From: Halorarius halobius
GTDB lineage: Archaea > Halobacteriota > Halobacteria > Halobacteriales > Haloarculaceae
NCBI RefSeq assembly: GCF_024298865.1
Contig: NZ_CP101161.1
Location: 1,819,227 to 1,883,226 of the forward strand
Reading direction: 5' to 3'
DNA length: 64,000 bases
The notes beneath the pieces are model-generated. The model searched no databases and was not told the DNA's origin. It was given only the letters and a program-made list of their open reading frames with translations. Shown here in pieces: positions 40,482 through 49,950 of this stretch. The number at the start of each line of letters is the position of its first letter. The stretch's first letter is position 1. Both the position numbers and the translations under genes were made by a program.

Positions 40482-40886
40482 TCAGGCCTGGGGACGGGCG
40501 GTCATCTCGGGCTCGGCGGTGCGGCCCTGGAGCCACGCGCCGACCACGCCACCGAACGCACCGGGAATCGCGGCGATGACGACCAACCCGACGAGCAACA
40601 CGCCGAGACCGACGCCGAACAGGCCGCCGAACAGGATGCCGAACGTCGTCAGGAACAGCCCGACGACGACCAGCCCGATGGTGGTGGCGAGACCGCCGTG
40701 GACCGCGCCGGAACTCATGTCGGAGCCGTTGACGTAGCCGGCGACTGCGCCGGCGATGACCGCCGCCAGCGTCCCGCCGACGACCGGGAGGCTGAGGTCG
40801 GTGAACGGGACGACTGCCCCGCTTACCAGCCCGAGAACGATTGCCGCGACGATACCCGCACCGATAGCCCGCCAGTTGATGTTCAT
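40482..40886 (-). CDS. DUF5518 membrane protein
   Basis: The 134-residue protein has four Gly/Val/Ala-rich membrane helices (AIGAGIVAAIVLGLVSGAVV; VVGGTLAAVIAGAVAGYV; LATTIGLVVVGLFLTTFGIL; GVLLVGLVVIAAIPGAFGGV). This is the DUF5518 build common in haloarchaea, function unknown. It starts MNINWRAIG at 40886. It sits between pcc1 and pfdB on the same strand but with 160 nt and 108 nt gaps, so it is likely a separate transcript. Confidence 0.82.
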   Translation of the reverse strand: MNINWRAIGAGIVAAIVLGLVSGAVVPFTDLSLPVVGGTLAAVIAGAVAGYVNGSDMSSGAVHGGLATTIGLVVVGLFLTTFGILFGGLFGVGLGVLLVGLVVIAAIPGAFGGVVGAWLQGRTAEPEMTARPQA

Positions 40887-40994
40887 ATCTATCGGCTGGG
40901 AGTACGCTGTCCACGGTTATCAGCAGATATTGCTGTATTGTGCGCGGATAGTCGACACACGCGTGAACTTCGAGTCGGATACTGTCCCGGTCGG

Positions 40995-41237
40995 TCAGGC
41001 GACTCCACCCACCCGCTCGGCCACCTCGACCAGCGTGCTCCAGGTGTTGATACCGGCCCGCAGGGCCACGAGGTCGTCGGCGTCGACGCGGACCGCGAGG
41101 TCGGTGCCGTCGAGCGAAACGGAGGCGGTCGTGCGGTCGCCTTCGATGTCGCCGACCTCCTGGCGGACGCTCCGCTCGACGAGCGCGGCGTCCTCGGGCG
41201 TCTCGTAGGCGAAAAGCAGTTCCGCGGAGTGAGTCAC
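40995..41237 (-). CDS. pcc1: KEOPS complex subunit Pcc1
   Basis: The 80-residue protein has the Pcc1 fold: strand [18 protein letters not shown], central [30 protein letters not shown], and a helical end. Pcc1 dimerises and organises the KEOPS complex, which makes the threonylcarbamoyl-adenosine modification at tRNA position 37. It starts at 41237, overlapping the rpoP stop by 4 nt, so it is co-translated with rpoP and L37Ae. Confidence 0.9.
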   Translation of the reverse strand: MTHSAELLFAYETPEDAALVERSVRQEVGDIEGDRTTASVSLDGTDLAVRVDADDLVALRAGINTWSTLVEVAERVGGVA

Positions 41238-41368
41238 TCGACGCCGACGGTCTTGATGTCGCGGCTCCGCTCCTTCAGCAGGACGCGGTGGCCGCAGTAC
41301 GGACAGCGGACGCCGCCGTATTCGTCCAGTTCGACGTCACGCTTGCAGCGGGAGCACTTGTAGCTCAT
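41234..41368 (-). CDS. rpoP: DNA-directed RNA polymerase subunit P
   Basis: The 44-residue protein is the small zinc-binding archaeal RNA polymerase subunit (eukaryotic Rpb12 homologue). Two Cys pairs, CSRC near the start and CPYCGHR in the middle, form the zinc ribbon. ATG 41368 overlaps the L37Ae stop as ATGA, and its own stop overlaps pcc1 by 4 nt. The length matches the family exactly. Confidence 0.96.
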   Translation of the reverse strand: MSYKCSRCKRDVELDEYGGVRCPYCGHRVLLKERSRDIKTVGVE

Positions 41369-41637
41369 TCGTCCTCGGACAGCGCCGCGCGAAGCGACCG
41401 GCGGACGGTCTTGCCCGCGGGCGTCTCCGGACGGTAGGAGCCGCCGGCGTACTTGTAGTCGCAGTAGCCGCACTGCCAGATGCCGGTGCCCTGCCGCTCG
41501 ACGCGCTCCTCGCCACACGAGGGGCAGGCGTGTTCGTCGCGCGTATCCTCCTCGATCTCGGCGACGCGACGGCGAGCGACGCGGCCGTAGCGAGCGCCGA
41601 AGCGACCGGCACTTCCGGTCGTACCCTTCTTGGCCAT
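41365..41637 (-). CDS. rpl37ae: 50S ribosomal protein L37Ae
   Basis: The 90-residue protein is the zinc-binding large-subunit protein L37Ae (eL43). A basic N-terminus ([18 protein letters not shown]) is followed by the Cys4 zinc site CPSC and CGYC around residues 40-57. [19 protein letters not shown] is the conserved C-terminal segment. It heads the operon L37Ae-rpoP-pcc1, with ATGA overlaps at both junctions, an order shared across archaea. Confidence 0.96.
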   Translation of the reverse strand: MAKKGTTGSAGRFGARYGRVARRRVAEIEEDTRDEHACPSCGEERVERQGTGIWQCGYCDYKYAGGSYRPETPAGKTVRRSLRAALSEDE

Positions 41638-41672
41638 AGTGTCGTCATATCCTCCCCTCGCAGGGATAAACC

Positions 41673-41861
41673 CTACGAGATGCCGCCGCCGTCGGTCGCG
41701 CTCCGGTAGCCGACCAGCGCGGACGGCAGGACGACGCCGACGCCGACCAGCACCGCGAACAGCGCCCACTCGGGCACGCCAGACAGCGTGCGGAGGCCGA
41801 GCCACAGGCCGACGGCGACCACGACACAGACGCCGATAATGGTGTTCTCACGGGAGACCAT
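41673..41861 (-). CDS. Small two-helix membrane protein
   Basis: The 62-residue protein has two hydrophobic segments, [17 protein letters not shown] and [20 protein letters not shown], separated by a short loop. The family is not recognised. ATG 41861 is used; the frame is open 13 codons further up. It lies between the DUF2103 gene and the L37Ae operon on the same strand and, with the stop 35 nt away from the L37Ae start, is probably part of the same transcription unit. Confidence 0.6.
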   Translation of the reverse strand: MVSRENTIIGVCVVVAVGLWLGLRTLSGVPEWALFAVLVGVGVVLPSALVGYRSATDGGGIS

Positions 41862-41896
41862 GCGACGACGTTCGGGGACGCCCGGCAAGTGTCTTC

Positions 41897-42622
41897 TCAC
41901 TCCTGGAGGTCAGCCTCGTGAAGCGCCTCGTTGAGGTCCGCGCGGACGCGTTCGCCCAACTCGCGCTCCCCGGCCGTCGTCACCACGCGGTTCTCCTGGA
42001 CGCTGGAGCCGTCGCGGATGAGCAGGCGGACGTTGCCGTTCTCGTCGGCACGGGTCGCCTTCGCCCGCACGCCGGACCGACTGCCGGAGCCGCCGGCGTC
42101 GATGGGGCCGGGGATGATCTTCTTGACGTGCGGGTGCTCCCCGACCGCCCGAATCGCCTCCATCCCTGCCCGGTTGCCGATGAGCGTCGAGTGGCTCCCG
42201 CCGAGCTTCTCGAGTGGCGGGGTCTCGACCACCTCCAGCGCGGGCTCGCCCGTCCGGCGGCGGACCGCCTCGACCGGCTCGTCCTCGTCGGCGACCCGAT
42301 ACAGCGGGTAGTGAAGCTCCCCGCGGACTGCCTGCAACACCTCGCGGTCGCCCGCGGCGTACACCTCCTCGGGGCGCTTCCGGTGCGTCTCGTCGGCTAC
42401 CAGCCCCGCGAAGTTCCGCAACTCCGTGGGCTCCCGCTCCGGGTCGTCCTCGGGGTGGGTCGTTATCTCGCGGCGCGCCACCACCTCGTCGTCGGTGAGG
42501 CAGGTGACGGTCGCGCGCTCGCGGTCGAGTTCCAGAACGACTCGCTCCGTGTTCCGGGTGTGGCAGGTGAGACAGTAGTCGCCGGGCCGCTCCAGCGACG
42601 TCGCACACCGGCCACAGTTCAT
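41897..42622 (-). CDS. DUF2103 zinc protein
   Basis: The 241-residue protein begins with a zinc knuckle, MNCGRCATSLERPGDYCLTCHT, with two CxxC pairs, then an acidic middle. The DUF2103 domain follows: KLGGSHSTLIGNRAGMEAIR and HPHVKKIIPGPI (residues about 138-172), a small RNA-binding-like alpha-beta fold, then SSVQENRVVTTAGERELGE. The function is unknown; the neighbours are ribosomal and tRNA-modification genes, suggesting RNA metabolism. Confidence 0.82.
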   Translation of the reverse strand: MNCGRCATSLERPGDYCLTCHTRNTERVVLELDRERATVTCLTDDEVVARREITTHPEDDPEREPTELRNFAGLVADETHRKRPEEVYAAGDREVLQAVRGELHYPLYRVADEDEPVEAVRRRTGEPALEVVETPPLEKLGGSHSTLIGNRAGMEAIRAVGEHPHVKKIIPGPIDAGGSGSRSGVRAKATRADENGNVRLLIRDGSSVQENRVVTTAGERELGERVRADLNEALHEADLQE

Positions 42623-42662
42623 ACCGGCGGAACGCCGTCGGAGCGGATAAGCGAGGCGGTTC

Positions 42663-43400
42663 CTACCGCTTGCGCAACTCGGCGTAGTACGTCCCGTCGC
42701 CGTCGAGGTCGTTCGGTTCGAGCACCTCGTGGAGCCGCCACGGCGTCGCCGCCAGCACCTCGCGCATCTCGTCGGGAGAGACCATGAGGTAGTCGAACCA
42801 GGGGGTCGCCTTCCGCTTGTATCGGACGCGGATGCGGAGCGCGCCCGGCAGGCGGCCCCGCTCGCGGTTGAGGTCGTGGTACGCGCGGTGCTCGGGGGTC
42901 GGGTTCGCGTGGACGTCGCGCGTCTCCGCGAGGAGGCGCGCGTCGTCGGTCGTCACGGCCGCCAGCCCCGCGAGGACGCCGGGAGCGGTCGTCCGGGTCC
43001 CCACGAGCCCGAAGTTGTTACCGCCCATCACGACGGTGTCGAACGTGCCCGCGTCGAGGTCGCGGACGTCGGCCACGTCGCACTCGCGGGCGTCGACGCC
43101 GCGGTCCCGGGCCACCTCGACGGCACCCGGCGAGACGTCGATGCCGACCACGTCGTGCCCCCGCTCCTGGAGATACAGCGCGTGCCGGCCGGCGCCACAG
43201 CCCACGTCGAGGACGCGCCCCTCCACCCGCTCCATCGCGGCGTGTTCGCGGTCGGGCCACTCCTCGGGGTCGGCGAAGTACATCGGCGGCCCACCCGACG
43301 GCGAGACGAAGCCGTCGTCGCGCTCGACGAGTTCGAAGCTCTCCTCCCCCTCGTGGTGGTCGCGGATGGCCGCGCCGTAGGCGTCGTCTGCGGGGTCCAT
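42663..43400 (-). CDS. Class I SAM-dependent methyltransferase
   Basis: The 245-residue enzyme has motif I RVLDVGCGAGRHALYLQ (residues about 61-77), the acidic strand end VVGIDVSPGAVEVARD, and a post-I DTVVMGGNNFGLVGT. The substrate is unknown. ATG 43400 starts MDPADDAYG. It is upstream of DUF2103 by 40 nt on the same strand and downstream of truD, so it could share regulation with RNA-modifying genes, but a small-molecule substrate is equally possible. Confidence 0.83.
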   Translation of the reverse strand: MDPADDAYGAAIRDHHEGEESFELVERDDGFVSPSGGPPMYFADPEEWPDREHAAMERVEGRVLDVGCGAGRHALYLQERGHDVVGIDVSPGAVEVARDRGVDARECDVADVRDLDAGTFDTVVMGGNNFGLVGTRTTAPGVLAGLAAVTTDDARLLAETRDVHANPTPEHRAYHDLNRERGRLPGALRIRVRYKRKATPWFDYLMVSPDEMREVLAATPWRLHEVLEPNDLDGDGTYYAELRKR

Positions 43401-43456
43401 CGACTCACCGTTGGGGGTGTGGGGTATCAACCCTGGTGGTCGCGTGTCACCGCCTC

Positions 43457-44794
43457 TCAGGTCAGCGCGGTCGGCTCGGTCTTCAGGTACTCCCGGAGGA
43501 CGGTCGTCGCGTAGCTCCCCTTCGGGAGTGCGAAGGAGAACGTCAGCGGGTCCCGGTCGACCGACAGGCCGGTGCGGACGAGTATTGCCCGCCTGATGCC
43601 CGTCGAGTGGAACGCTCCGGGGAGCTCGAAGTCGGACGGGGCGAGGTCCATCTCGTCGAGCACGTCGCGCTCGATGTCGCCCTGCTCGCCGTCCGCGAGC
43701 TCCGTGTCGGTGCCGACCAGTGGCGCGGTGACGAACGCCCGCCCGCGGTCGAGGTGGCGGTTGACGGTGTCGACCCGGTCCGCGTCGACGCGCTGGAGGC
43801 GGCCGACGTCCGGGAGTTCGACCGCCTGGGGGGCGTCGCGGTCGGCGAAGCAGACCACGTCGCCCGCGACGGCCTCGTGGAACGGGAGCCCCCGGTTCAG
43901 CCGCCGCGAGCACATCCGGTTGAACGCGTACGACTGTACCGCGTTGACCAGCATCGACTGGAGGTTCGTCGGGAACCGCTCTAGCGCCGCGCGGAAGTCC
44001 GCGGGGTCGGTGCCGCCGTTGTCGACCAGCGCCGACAGTAGCGACCGCTCGTAGCGGAGCCGCCCGGGTATCAGGTCGACGAACTCGCTCCAGGCCCGCT
44101 CGTCCCACCGGTCGTCTATCTCGGACCGGGCCCGGAACGAGTCGTCCCGTTCCGCCTCCGTCCGGGTACAGACGTAGGTGCGGACCGCCCGCTCCCACTC
44201 CTCGCGGACCACCTCGCGGCCGACGAGATGCGTGACCGGCCGTTGGCTCCCGAACCGCTGGGGGCCGAACACGTTCGGGACGCCGACCCGGTCGTCGGTG
44301 CCCGAGAACGCTCGCAGGTCGTCGGTGACGGCGTCGACTCGCTCGGGGTGGTCCGGGTCGCGGACGGTTATCTCGAAGGCGTTGCCCGCGAGGTCGCCGA
44401 ACAGCACCGGCCGGCCGGCCCGCCCGACGAGTTCGACCTCGGCCTCGTCGGCGTCGGGAATCGCGTCGGGGGCGACACCCTTGACCGAGAACAACTGCGT
44501 GGTCACCGCACGCTTGTCTTTCGTGCCGGCCCAGGAGACGCGCTCGCGTGAGATGCCGAGTTGCTTCGAGACGCTGTCGGCGAAGTCGTTGGTGTCCCAG
44601 TTGGTCAGCGTCGCGCGGAACACGACGTGGGGGTAGGAGCCGGGGTCGGCGTCCAGCGGTTCGACGTCGAACGCCTCCAGTTCGCGCACCCGGAAGTCGG
44701 CGGCGCTGGTCTTCAGGCGGCCGCCGACGCCGTCGGCGTCGCTGACGTACCAGTCGACGCCGACCGCCCGCTCGTCCGGGTGCGCCTCGCGCAT
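43457..44794 (-). CDS. truD: tRNA pseudouridine synthase D
   Basis: The 445-residue enzyme makes pseudouridine at tRNA position 13. TruD hallmarks are [12 protein letters not shown] early, the catalytic Asp93 in [14 protein letters not shown], and [20 protein letters not shown]. The C-terminal TRUD insertion domain ends with [13 protein letters not shown] and [19 protein letters not shown]. The length is usual for archaeal TruD. The start ATG 44794 gives [10 protein letters not shown]. It is followed on the same strand by the methyltransferase with 56 nt between. Confidence 0.94.
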   Translation of the reverse strand: MREAHPDERAVGVDWYVSDADGVGGRLKTSAADFRVRELEAFDVEPLDADPGSYPHVVFRATLTNWDTNDFADSVSKQLGISRERVSWAGTKDKRAVTTQLFSVKGVAPDAIPDADEAEVELVGRAGRPVLFGDLAGNAFEITVRDPDHPERVDAVTDDLRAFSGTDDRVGVPNVFGPQRFGSQRPVTHLVGREVVREEWERAVRTYVCTRTEAERDDSFRARSEIDDRWDERAWSEFVDLIPGRLRYERSLLSALVDNGGTDPADFRAALERFPTNLQSMLVNAVQSYAFNRMCSRRLNRGLPFHEAVAGDVVCFADRDAPQAVELPDVGRLQRVDADRVDTVNRHLDRGRAFVTAPLVGTDTELADGEQGDIERDVLDEMDLAPSDFELPGAFHSTGIRRAILVRTGLSVDRDPLTFSFALPKGSYATTVLREYLKTEPTALT

Positions 44795-44830
44795 ACCTCC
44801 GCGAGGGTCCGGGGCGTGGTGAACGTTCGG

Positions 44831-45760
44831 TTATCCGGTCGGCCGCGCCGTCCCCGTCTCCGTCGGCCCACCAGTCACCTCGACGGTCGCGTCCTCGCGG
44901 AACCCACCGCTGTCGACGACGACCCGGACGGTCTCGCTCCCTTCGTAGTAGTGGGGTTCGATGGTTCGCGTGACGGTCCTCGTCTCGCCCGCGGCTACCT
45001 GCCACGCCGCCTCGGGCACGCCCAGCGACCCCTGTTTCACCCCGAGCGTCGCCAGGAACCGGCCGTCGCGGCCGCCGTGGTTCGCGACCGTGACCGACGC
45101 ATCGAACGCCGTCCCGTACTCGACGCTCTCGGGAACCGACCACGACTCGACCTCGAAGGCGGGCGCGGCCGCGAGACGCTCGACCGCGGCGTCGGGCAGG
45201 CGCCACCGGGGCCGGGGGCCGTCCTCGCGGGCCCACACGACGGCCGCGTCGTCGGCGTCGACGACCGGCACCGCGATGGCGACGCGGTCCCGGTCGGCGC
45301 TGTCGTCGCGCCCGACCGGGATGGGGCCGTCGTGGCGGTCGCCGCCGACCGCGACGGAAAGCGGCACGTCGATGGGGTCGTCGTACTGCTTGCGGCCGTC
45401 GGCGCCGAGGTCGAACCCCTCGGTGGTGACGCTGACGACGACGTACTGCTGGCCGGCGCCGGCCGCGGCCACCCGCTCGTAGTAGTGGGTCGAGGAGACG
45501 TAATCGACGCTCACGACGGAGGGGTGGACCGCCGCGTCGTCGACCCGAATCGTTCGGCCGTCGTCGGTTTCGTACGTCTCGCCGAGCGCGAGCGAGGGTC
45601 CGGCGTCCGGCGTCCCGTCGGGCGTCGGCGAGTCGCGTGGTGACCGGTCGGTCCTCGGCGTGCCGTCGTCCGTGGTCCCGAGCGTGTCGAGACAGCCGGC
45701 CGTCGCGGCGAGGCCGGCGCCGACGGCGCTCAGGAGCGTCCGTCTGGAGGGCGGGGACAT
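44831..45760 (-). CDS. Tat-exported lipoprotein, unknown function
   Basis: The 309-residue protein starts with a Tat signal and lipobox, SRRTLLSAVGAGLAATAGC, with Cys23 as the lipid-modified residue. A Thr/Asp/Pro-rich linker follows, and then a beta-rich domain. The C-terminal 90 residues form a CARDB-like fold (YGTAFDASVTVANHGGRDG, TRTIEPHYYEGSETVRVVV). Earlier strands are not recognised. It would face the outside of the membrane. It is divergent from the flavin oxidoreductase gene at 45842 and downstream of nothing obvious. Confidence 0.78.
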   Translation of the reverse strand: MSPPSRRTLLSAVGAGLAATAGCLDTLGTTDDGTPRTDRSPRDSPTPDGTPDAGPSLALGETYETDDGRTIRVDDAAVHPSVVSVDYVSSTHYYERVAAAGAGQQYVVVSVTTEGFDLGADGRKQYDDPIDVPLSVAVGGDRHDGPIPVGRDDSADRDRVAIAVPVVDADDAAVVWAREDGPRPRWRLPDAAVERLAAAPAFEVESWSVPESVEYGTAFDASVTVANHGGRDGRFLATLGVKQGSLGVPEAAWQVAAGETRTVTRTIEPHYYEGSETVRVVVDSGGFREDATVEVTGGPTETGTARPTG

Positions 45761-45841
45761 GCCGCGGAACTCCCCCGCCCGCCGGCAAGTGCCTTGTGGC
45801 GTCGCCGCTACCGGCAACCACCGCCGGGCACCACCGGACGT

Positions 45842-46951
45842 ATGCGGGCGACCGACCTCTCCCCGCGCATGACCGGGCTGTTCGACGCGCTGGAGCTACG
45901 AGGGACCGAGATACGCAACCGGGTGATGGTGTCGCCGATGTGCCAGTACGCCTGCGAGGGGCGCGACGGCCTCGCGACCGACTGGCACCACGTCCACCTC
46001 GGCTCGCGGGCGACCGGCGGGGCCGGCATCGTGATGGCGGAGGCCACCGCCGTCGAGCCGCGGGGCCGCATCTCGCCGCAGGATTTGGGCATCTGGTCCG
46101 ACGAGCACGCCGACGCGCTCCGCGACACCGCACGGTTCATCAGCGACCGGGGCGCGACGCCGGCCATCCAACTCGCCCACGCCGGTCGGAAGGCCTCCAC
46201 GCGTCGCCCCTCCGACGGCGGCGGCCCCATCCACGGCGAGGACGGGTGGACGCCGGTCGGCCCCACCGCCGAGTCGTACCCCCACGACGACCCGCTGGAC
46301 GTCGAACGGCTGGACCAAGCGGGCATCGAGGGCGTCGTCGACTCGTTCCGTGCCGCGGCCGAACGCGCGCTCGACGCCGGCTTCGAGATAGCGGAGGTCC
46401 ACGGGGCGCACGGCTATCTCCTCCACTCGTTTTACTCGCCGGTGTCGAACGGCCGCGAGGACGACTGGGGCGGCGACTTCGCGGGACGCACCCGCCTCGT
46501 CCGGGAGGTGACGCGCGCGGTGCGTGAGGTGTGGCCCGACGAGAAGCCGGTGTTCGTCCGCCTCTCGGCGACGGACTGGATGGGCGAGGACGGCTGGACC
46601 GTCGACGACACCGCCGAACTCGCGCCCCTGCTCGCCGAGGACGGCGCGGATCTCGTCGACGTGTCGGCCGGCGGCGTCCACCCCGACCAGTCGGTGCCCG
46701 AGAGCGGCCCCCACTACCAGGTGCCGTACGCCGAGCGGGTGACCGAGGCGCTCTCGGATACCGACTGTGCGGTCGGTGCCGTCGGGAAGATAACCACGCC
46801 AGAGGGTGCCGACGAGGTGGTCCGCAACGGCCGCGCGGACGTGGCTATCCTCGCCCGCGAACACCTCCGGGACCCGTACTTCACGCTCCACGCCGCCGAG
46901 GAACTGGGCGAGGAGGGACCGGTCCCGCGAGCGTACCGTCGCGGGTTCTGA
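45842..46951 (+). CDS. NADH:flavin oxidoreductase, old yellow enzyme family (YqjM-like)
   Basis: The 369-residue FMN enzyme reduces activated C=C bonds. YqjM-type features are RNRVMVSPMCQYACEG with Cys34, which tunes FMN redox potential, IQLAHAGRKA, VHGAHGYLLHSFYSP with the substrate-binding residues, and VFVRLSATDW. It ends with the FMN phosphate segment VAILAREHLRDPY. ATG 45842 is used; ATG 45869 (MTGLFDAL) would also fit the family. The two ATGs differ by nine residues. No clear TATA box is upstream of either. Confidence 0.9.
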   Translation: MRATDLSPRMTGLFDALELRGTEIRNRVMVSPMCQYACEGRDGLATDWHHVHLGSRATGGAGIVMAEATAVEPRGRISPQDLGIWSDEHADALRDTARFISDRGATPAIQLAHAGRKASTRRPSDGGGPIHGEDGWTPVGPTAESYPHDDPLDVERLDQAGIEGVVDSFRAAAERALDAGFEIAEVHGAHGYLLHSFYSPVSNGREDDWGGDFAGRTRLVREVTRAVREVWPDEKPVFVRLSATDWMGEDGWTVDDTAELAPLLAEDGADLVDVSAGGVHPDQSVPESGPHYQVPYAERVTEALSDTDCAVGAVGKITTPEGADEVVRNGRADVAILAREHLRDPYFTLHAAEELGEEGPVPRAYRRGF

Positions 46952-46990
46952 CGCCGCCGGGTTTAGGGTCGACCGCCCCTTCCAGCCGGT

Positions 46991-47188
46991 ATGCGCTTCA
47001 CGCTCGACGACGCCCGTTCGTCGCCGGTGGCCGCGGCCGTGTTCATCGTCGGCCTCGCCGCCGCAGGGGTCGCGCTGTTCGTGGCGGACGGCGAGTTCGG
47101 TGCCCCCGCCGGCACGCCCGAGTGGTGGCTCGGGGTGGCCGTCGCGGGCGTCGCCGTCGTGGTGACGGCCCTGCGACTGGGTCGGTAG
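46991..47188 (+). CDS. Small two-helix membrane protein
   Basis: The 65-residue protein has two hydrophobic helices, VAAAVFIVGLAAAGVALFVA and WWLGVAVAGVAVVVTALRLG, with an acidic N-terminus. The family is not recognised. It follows the flavin oxidoreductase by 39 nt. Its stop abuts the convergent pth2 stop with no spacer. Confidence 0.6.
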   Translation: MRFTLDDARSSPVAAAVFIVGLAAAGVALFVADGEFGAPAGTPEWWLGVAVAGVAVVVTALRLGR

Positions 47189-47527
47189 CTACAGCAGGCT
47201 CAACTCGCCGGTCACGCGGTCGACGAGGTTCTCCTCGGCGGGCCCGACCGCGAGCGCGGTCACGGTTCCGGGGTCGAGTTGCGTGTGGCCCGCGTCGCGG
47301 ATGAGCGCGTTCGGTAGTCGTTCGCGGCGCGCCTCGTCGGCGAGCTCCTGCAGTTCGGCCTCGCCGCTCGCCTTCAGGACGACCTTCTTCTGCCCGCCCT
47401 GCTTCCAGCCCTGCTGGGCGTCCGGGCCGGCGTTCTCGTAGGCCTTCAGGGAGGCGTGGGCGACCTGTGCCGCGAGCTTCCCGTCCCCCATCCCGAGGTC
47501 CGTGCGGACGACGATGGCCTGTTTCAT
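47189..47527 (-). CDS. pth2: Peptidyl-tRNA hydrolase, Pth2 type
   Basis: The 112-residue enzyme recycles peptidyl-tRNA from stalled ribosomes. Motifs are [25 protein letters not shown] (residues 2-26, with the catalytic Lys/Asp region), [18 protein letters not shown], and [22 protein letters not shown]. The length is that of the archaeal/eukaryotic Pth2 family. ATG 47527 is the only sensible start. It is divergent from the Yip1 gene by 70 nt and convergent, stop to stop, with the small membrane gene. Confidence 0.94.
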   Translation of the reverse strand: MKQAIVVRTDLGMGDGKLAAQVAHASLKAYENAGPDAQQGWKQGGQKKVVLKASGEAELQELADEARRERLPNALIRDAGHTQLDPGTVTALAVGPAEENLVDRVTGELSLL

Positions 47528-47597
47528 ACCCGCTCTGCGTCGTCTCCGCCCATAAACGACCCGAAGACACTTACCGAATCCGCGTTCAGCCCCCGGT

Positions 47598-48353
47598 GTG
47601 TCCCGGCTCGACGCCCTCCTAGAGCTACTCCTCTCCCCGCGGTCGTTCTTCGCCGACCGCGACATCGACCACCACTTCGGCCGCGCGTTCGCCGCGGTGC
47701 TGGTCGTCGCTGTCGTCTCCAGCGCCGCCTTCCTGACGATGGGGTGGCTGTTCGCCGCGAACGTCGACGCCACCTACGAGCGGACGGTCGCGGAGCCGTG
47801 GGACGAGGAGTCCTGCGAGCAGTACGCCGACATGACGAACGAGACGAATCTCTCCGGAACGCCCGAAAACTGCGCGCTTTCGGAGCCGAAGACGGCGACC
47901 GTCCACGCCAGCGACGTAGTCTGGGACGCCTTTCTCGGGCGCGTCCCGCTGGTGTTCGTCGCCACTATCGTCGGCTGGCTCCTCATCGGCGTGGGCCTGC
48001 ACGTCGCCAGCGCAGTCGTCGAGGGCGAGGGGTCGTTCGGCCGCACGCTCGTGGTGACCGGCTACGGGATGGTCCCCTCGCTCGTGCAGACGGTGTTTGG
48101 CGTCGTCGCGTTCTGGCTGGCGATACAGTCCATCGAGTTCGGCGGCGACCCCGAACGGCTCGCCCGGCAGGTCGAGCGGCTCGCCACGGGCGGTCTCGGG
48201 CCGCTGTCGGTCGTCGGGGCGGTCGTCGGGGCGGGCTGGCAGGGGTACGTCTGGACCGGCGGCCTCCAGGAGGCACGCGACCTCCCCCGCGGCGGCGCGG
48301 CGTTCGCGGCCGGCGTCGTCGCGACACTGCTTCTGCTGTCGTCGCTGTTGTGA
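47598..48353 (+). CDS. Yip1-family membrane protein
   Basis: GTG 47598 opens a 251-residue protein with about five membrane helices in a Yip1-like arrangement. The N-terminal [20 protein letters not shown] is the typical amphipathic lead-in, followed by helices around [54 protein letters not shown] and [17 protein letters not shown]. Two Cys (SCEQY, NCALS) lie in an extracellular acidic loop and may form a disulfide. The function in archaea is unknown. It precedes dcd by 38 nt. Confidence 0.8.
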   Translation: MSRLDALLELLLSPRSFFADRDIDHHFGRAFAAVLVVAVVSSAAFLTMGWLFAANVDATYERTVAEPWDEESCEQYADMTNETNLSGTPENCALSEPKTATVHASDVVWDAFLGRVPLVFVATIVGWLLIGVGLHVASAVVEGEGSFGRTLVVTGYGMVPSLVQTVFGVVAFWLAIQSIEFGGDPERLARQVERLATGGLGPLSVVGAVVGAGWQGYVWTGGLQEARDLPRGGAAFAAGVVATLLLLSSLL

Positions 48354-48391
48354 CCGTCGGCTTTTAGCCCCCCTCGCCCCCCTACACTCCC

Positions 48392-48979
48392 ATGATACTC
48401 TCCGACGCGGACATCCTGCGGCGACTCGACGAGGGGGACCTCGTGGTCGAGCCCCTGGAGGACCCCGAGATACAGGTCCAACCGGCCAGCATCGACCTGC
48501 GACTCGGCCGGGAGTTCCTGGAGTTCCAGCACGCCAACATCGGCTGTATCCACCCGAACGACGAGCGGGAGGTCTCCGAGTACGTCGACCTGACGGAGGT
48601 ACCGGAGGGCGGCGAGTACGTGCTCCACCCCGGCGACTTCGTGCTCGGGACGACGAAGGAGCGGGTCGGGATTCCCGACGACCTCATCGCCCACGTCGAG
48701 GGGCGGTCGTCGCTCGGCCGACTGGCCATCGTGGTGCATGCAACTGCGGGCTTGTGCGACCCCGGGTATAAGGGCCAGATAACGCTCGAACTGTCGAATC
48801 TCGGACGGGCACCGGTCGCGCTCTCCCCGGGCATGCGCATCTCGCAGTTGACGTTCACCGAGTTGAAGACGCCCGCCGACCGGCCGTACGGCGCCGAGCG
48901 CGGCTCGAAGTACCAGGGCCAGTCCGGGCCGCAGGCGTCCCGGATTCAGGGCGACAGGGAGTTCGGTGGTGAGCAGTGA
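48392..48979 (+). CDS. dcd: dCTP deaminase
   Basis: The 195-residue trimeric enzyme deaminates dCTP to dUTP for thymidylate synthesis. Motifs are [30 protein letters not shown], and the catalytic and nucleotide-binding loop [19 protein letters not shown], followed by [14 protein letters not shown]. The Glu of TLELSN is the catalytic residue in the family. Whether it also has dUTPase activity, as in some archaea, is not decidable by eye. The start matches the family and no other choice is close. Confidence 0.94.
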   Translation: MILSDADILRRLDEGDLVVEPLEDPEIQVQPASIDLRLGREFLEFQHANIGCIHPNDEREVSEYVDLTEVPEGGEYVLHPGDFVLGTTKERVGIPDDLIAHVEGRSSLGRLAIVVHATAGLCDPGYKGQITLELSNLGRAPVALSPGMRISQLTFTELKTPADRPYGAERGSKYQGQSGPQASRIQGDREFGGEQ

Positions 48980-49050
48980 TGCGACGCGAGCACCGCGAGC
49001 GAGCGCAGCACCTCGGCAGCGAACGAATCGAGTTCGGGGGCGGGCAGTAA

Positions 49051-49950
49051 ATGCAGTTCATCGAGGAGGTGGTCGTCGAGGAGTTCCTGCCGACGTTCCG
49101 GTCGTTGCTGGCGACGGAACTGCGCCAGCGCGATTTGACCCAGAGCGAGGTGGCGGACCTGCTGGGCATCTCCCAGAGCGCCGTCTCGAAGTACGCCCAC
49201 GGCGAGGTGGCGATAAACGAGCGGCTCGCGGAGGACGACCGGGTGCGCGACCTCGTCGAGCGCCTCGGCGAGGGGCTCGCCTCCGGGGAGATGTCCCGCG
49301 TGCAGGCGCTGGTGGAGGCGGAGGTGCTGGTCCGGCAACTGGAGCGTGGCGACGTGCTCGCCCAGCTCCACGAGGAGGCGTTCCCGCCGCTCGCGGAGTA
49401 CGAGGGGGAGTTCGCGGTCCACGACCCCGACTCGCAGGTCCGGGCCGCGGAGCGGACGCTCGCGTCCGTGCGCCGGGGCTTGCGTACGCTGGAGAACACC
49501 TCCGGCTTCGCGGCGCTCATCCCCGCTGTCGGCTCGAATCTCGTGGAGGCGCTCCCGGACGCCACCGGCATCGACGACGTGGCCGCCGTCCCGGGTCGCA
49601 TCCTCGACATCAAGGGGCGCGCGACGGTGCCGGCCGACCCCGAGTTCGGCGTCAGCGAGCACGTCGCCAACGTCCTGCTCGCGGCCCGTCGCGGCGGGAG
49701 CGAGGCCCGCGGTGCCCTGAACGTTCGCTACGCCCCCGAGAGCATCGAGGCGTTCGAGGCGGCCGGCTACGAGACGGTCGCGTTCGACGCCGACGAGCCG
49801 GTCGACGAGGCGGTGCGGGCGGCCGTCGAGTCGACCCCCGGGGCGGACGTGGTGTACCAGACCGGCGGCTTCGGCGTCGAGCCGGTCGCGTACGTGCTTG
49901 CGGCCGACGCCGTCGCCGCCGCGGAGGCCGTCCGCGACGTGGTGCCGTGA
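49051..49950 (+). CDS. ThiN-domain transcriptional regulator of thiamine synthesis (ThiR-like)
   Basis: The 299-residue protein joins an N-terminal HTH (residues about 25-60: LTQSEVADLLGISQSAVSKYAHGE) to a C-terminal ThiN domain (residues about 125-299). ThiN domains make thiamine phosphate when fused to ThiD, or act as ligand sensors when fused to HTH, as in archaeal ThiR. Ligand-site-like stretches here are NTSGFAALIPAVGSNLVEAL and VVYQTGGFGVEP. The fusion predicts a regulator that senses thiamine phosphates. Its likely target, the thi4 gene, lies 3 kb away. The start follows dcd by 71 nt; the stop overlaps the next gene by 4 nt. Confidence 0.88.
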   Translation: MQFIEEVVVEEFLPTFRSLLATELRQRDLTQSEVADLLGISQSAVSKYAHGEVAINERLAEDDRVRDLVERLGEGLASGEMSRVQALVEAEVLVRQLERGDVLAQLHEEAFPPLAEYEGEFAVHDPDSQVRAAERTLASVRRGLRTLENTSGFAALIPAVGSNLVEALPDATGIDDVAAVPGRILDIKGRATVPADPEFGVSEHVANVLLAARRGGSEARGALNVRYAPESIEAFEAAGYETVAFDADEPVDEAVRAAVESTPGADVVYQTGGFGVEPVAYVLAADAVAAAEAVRDVVP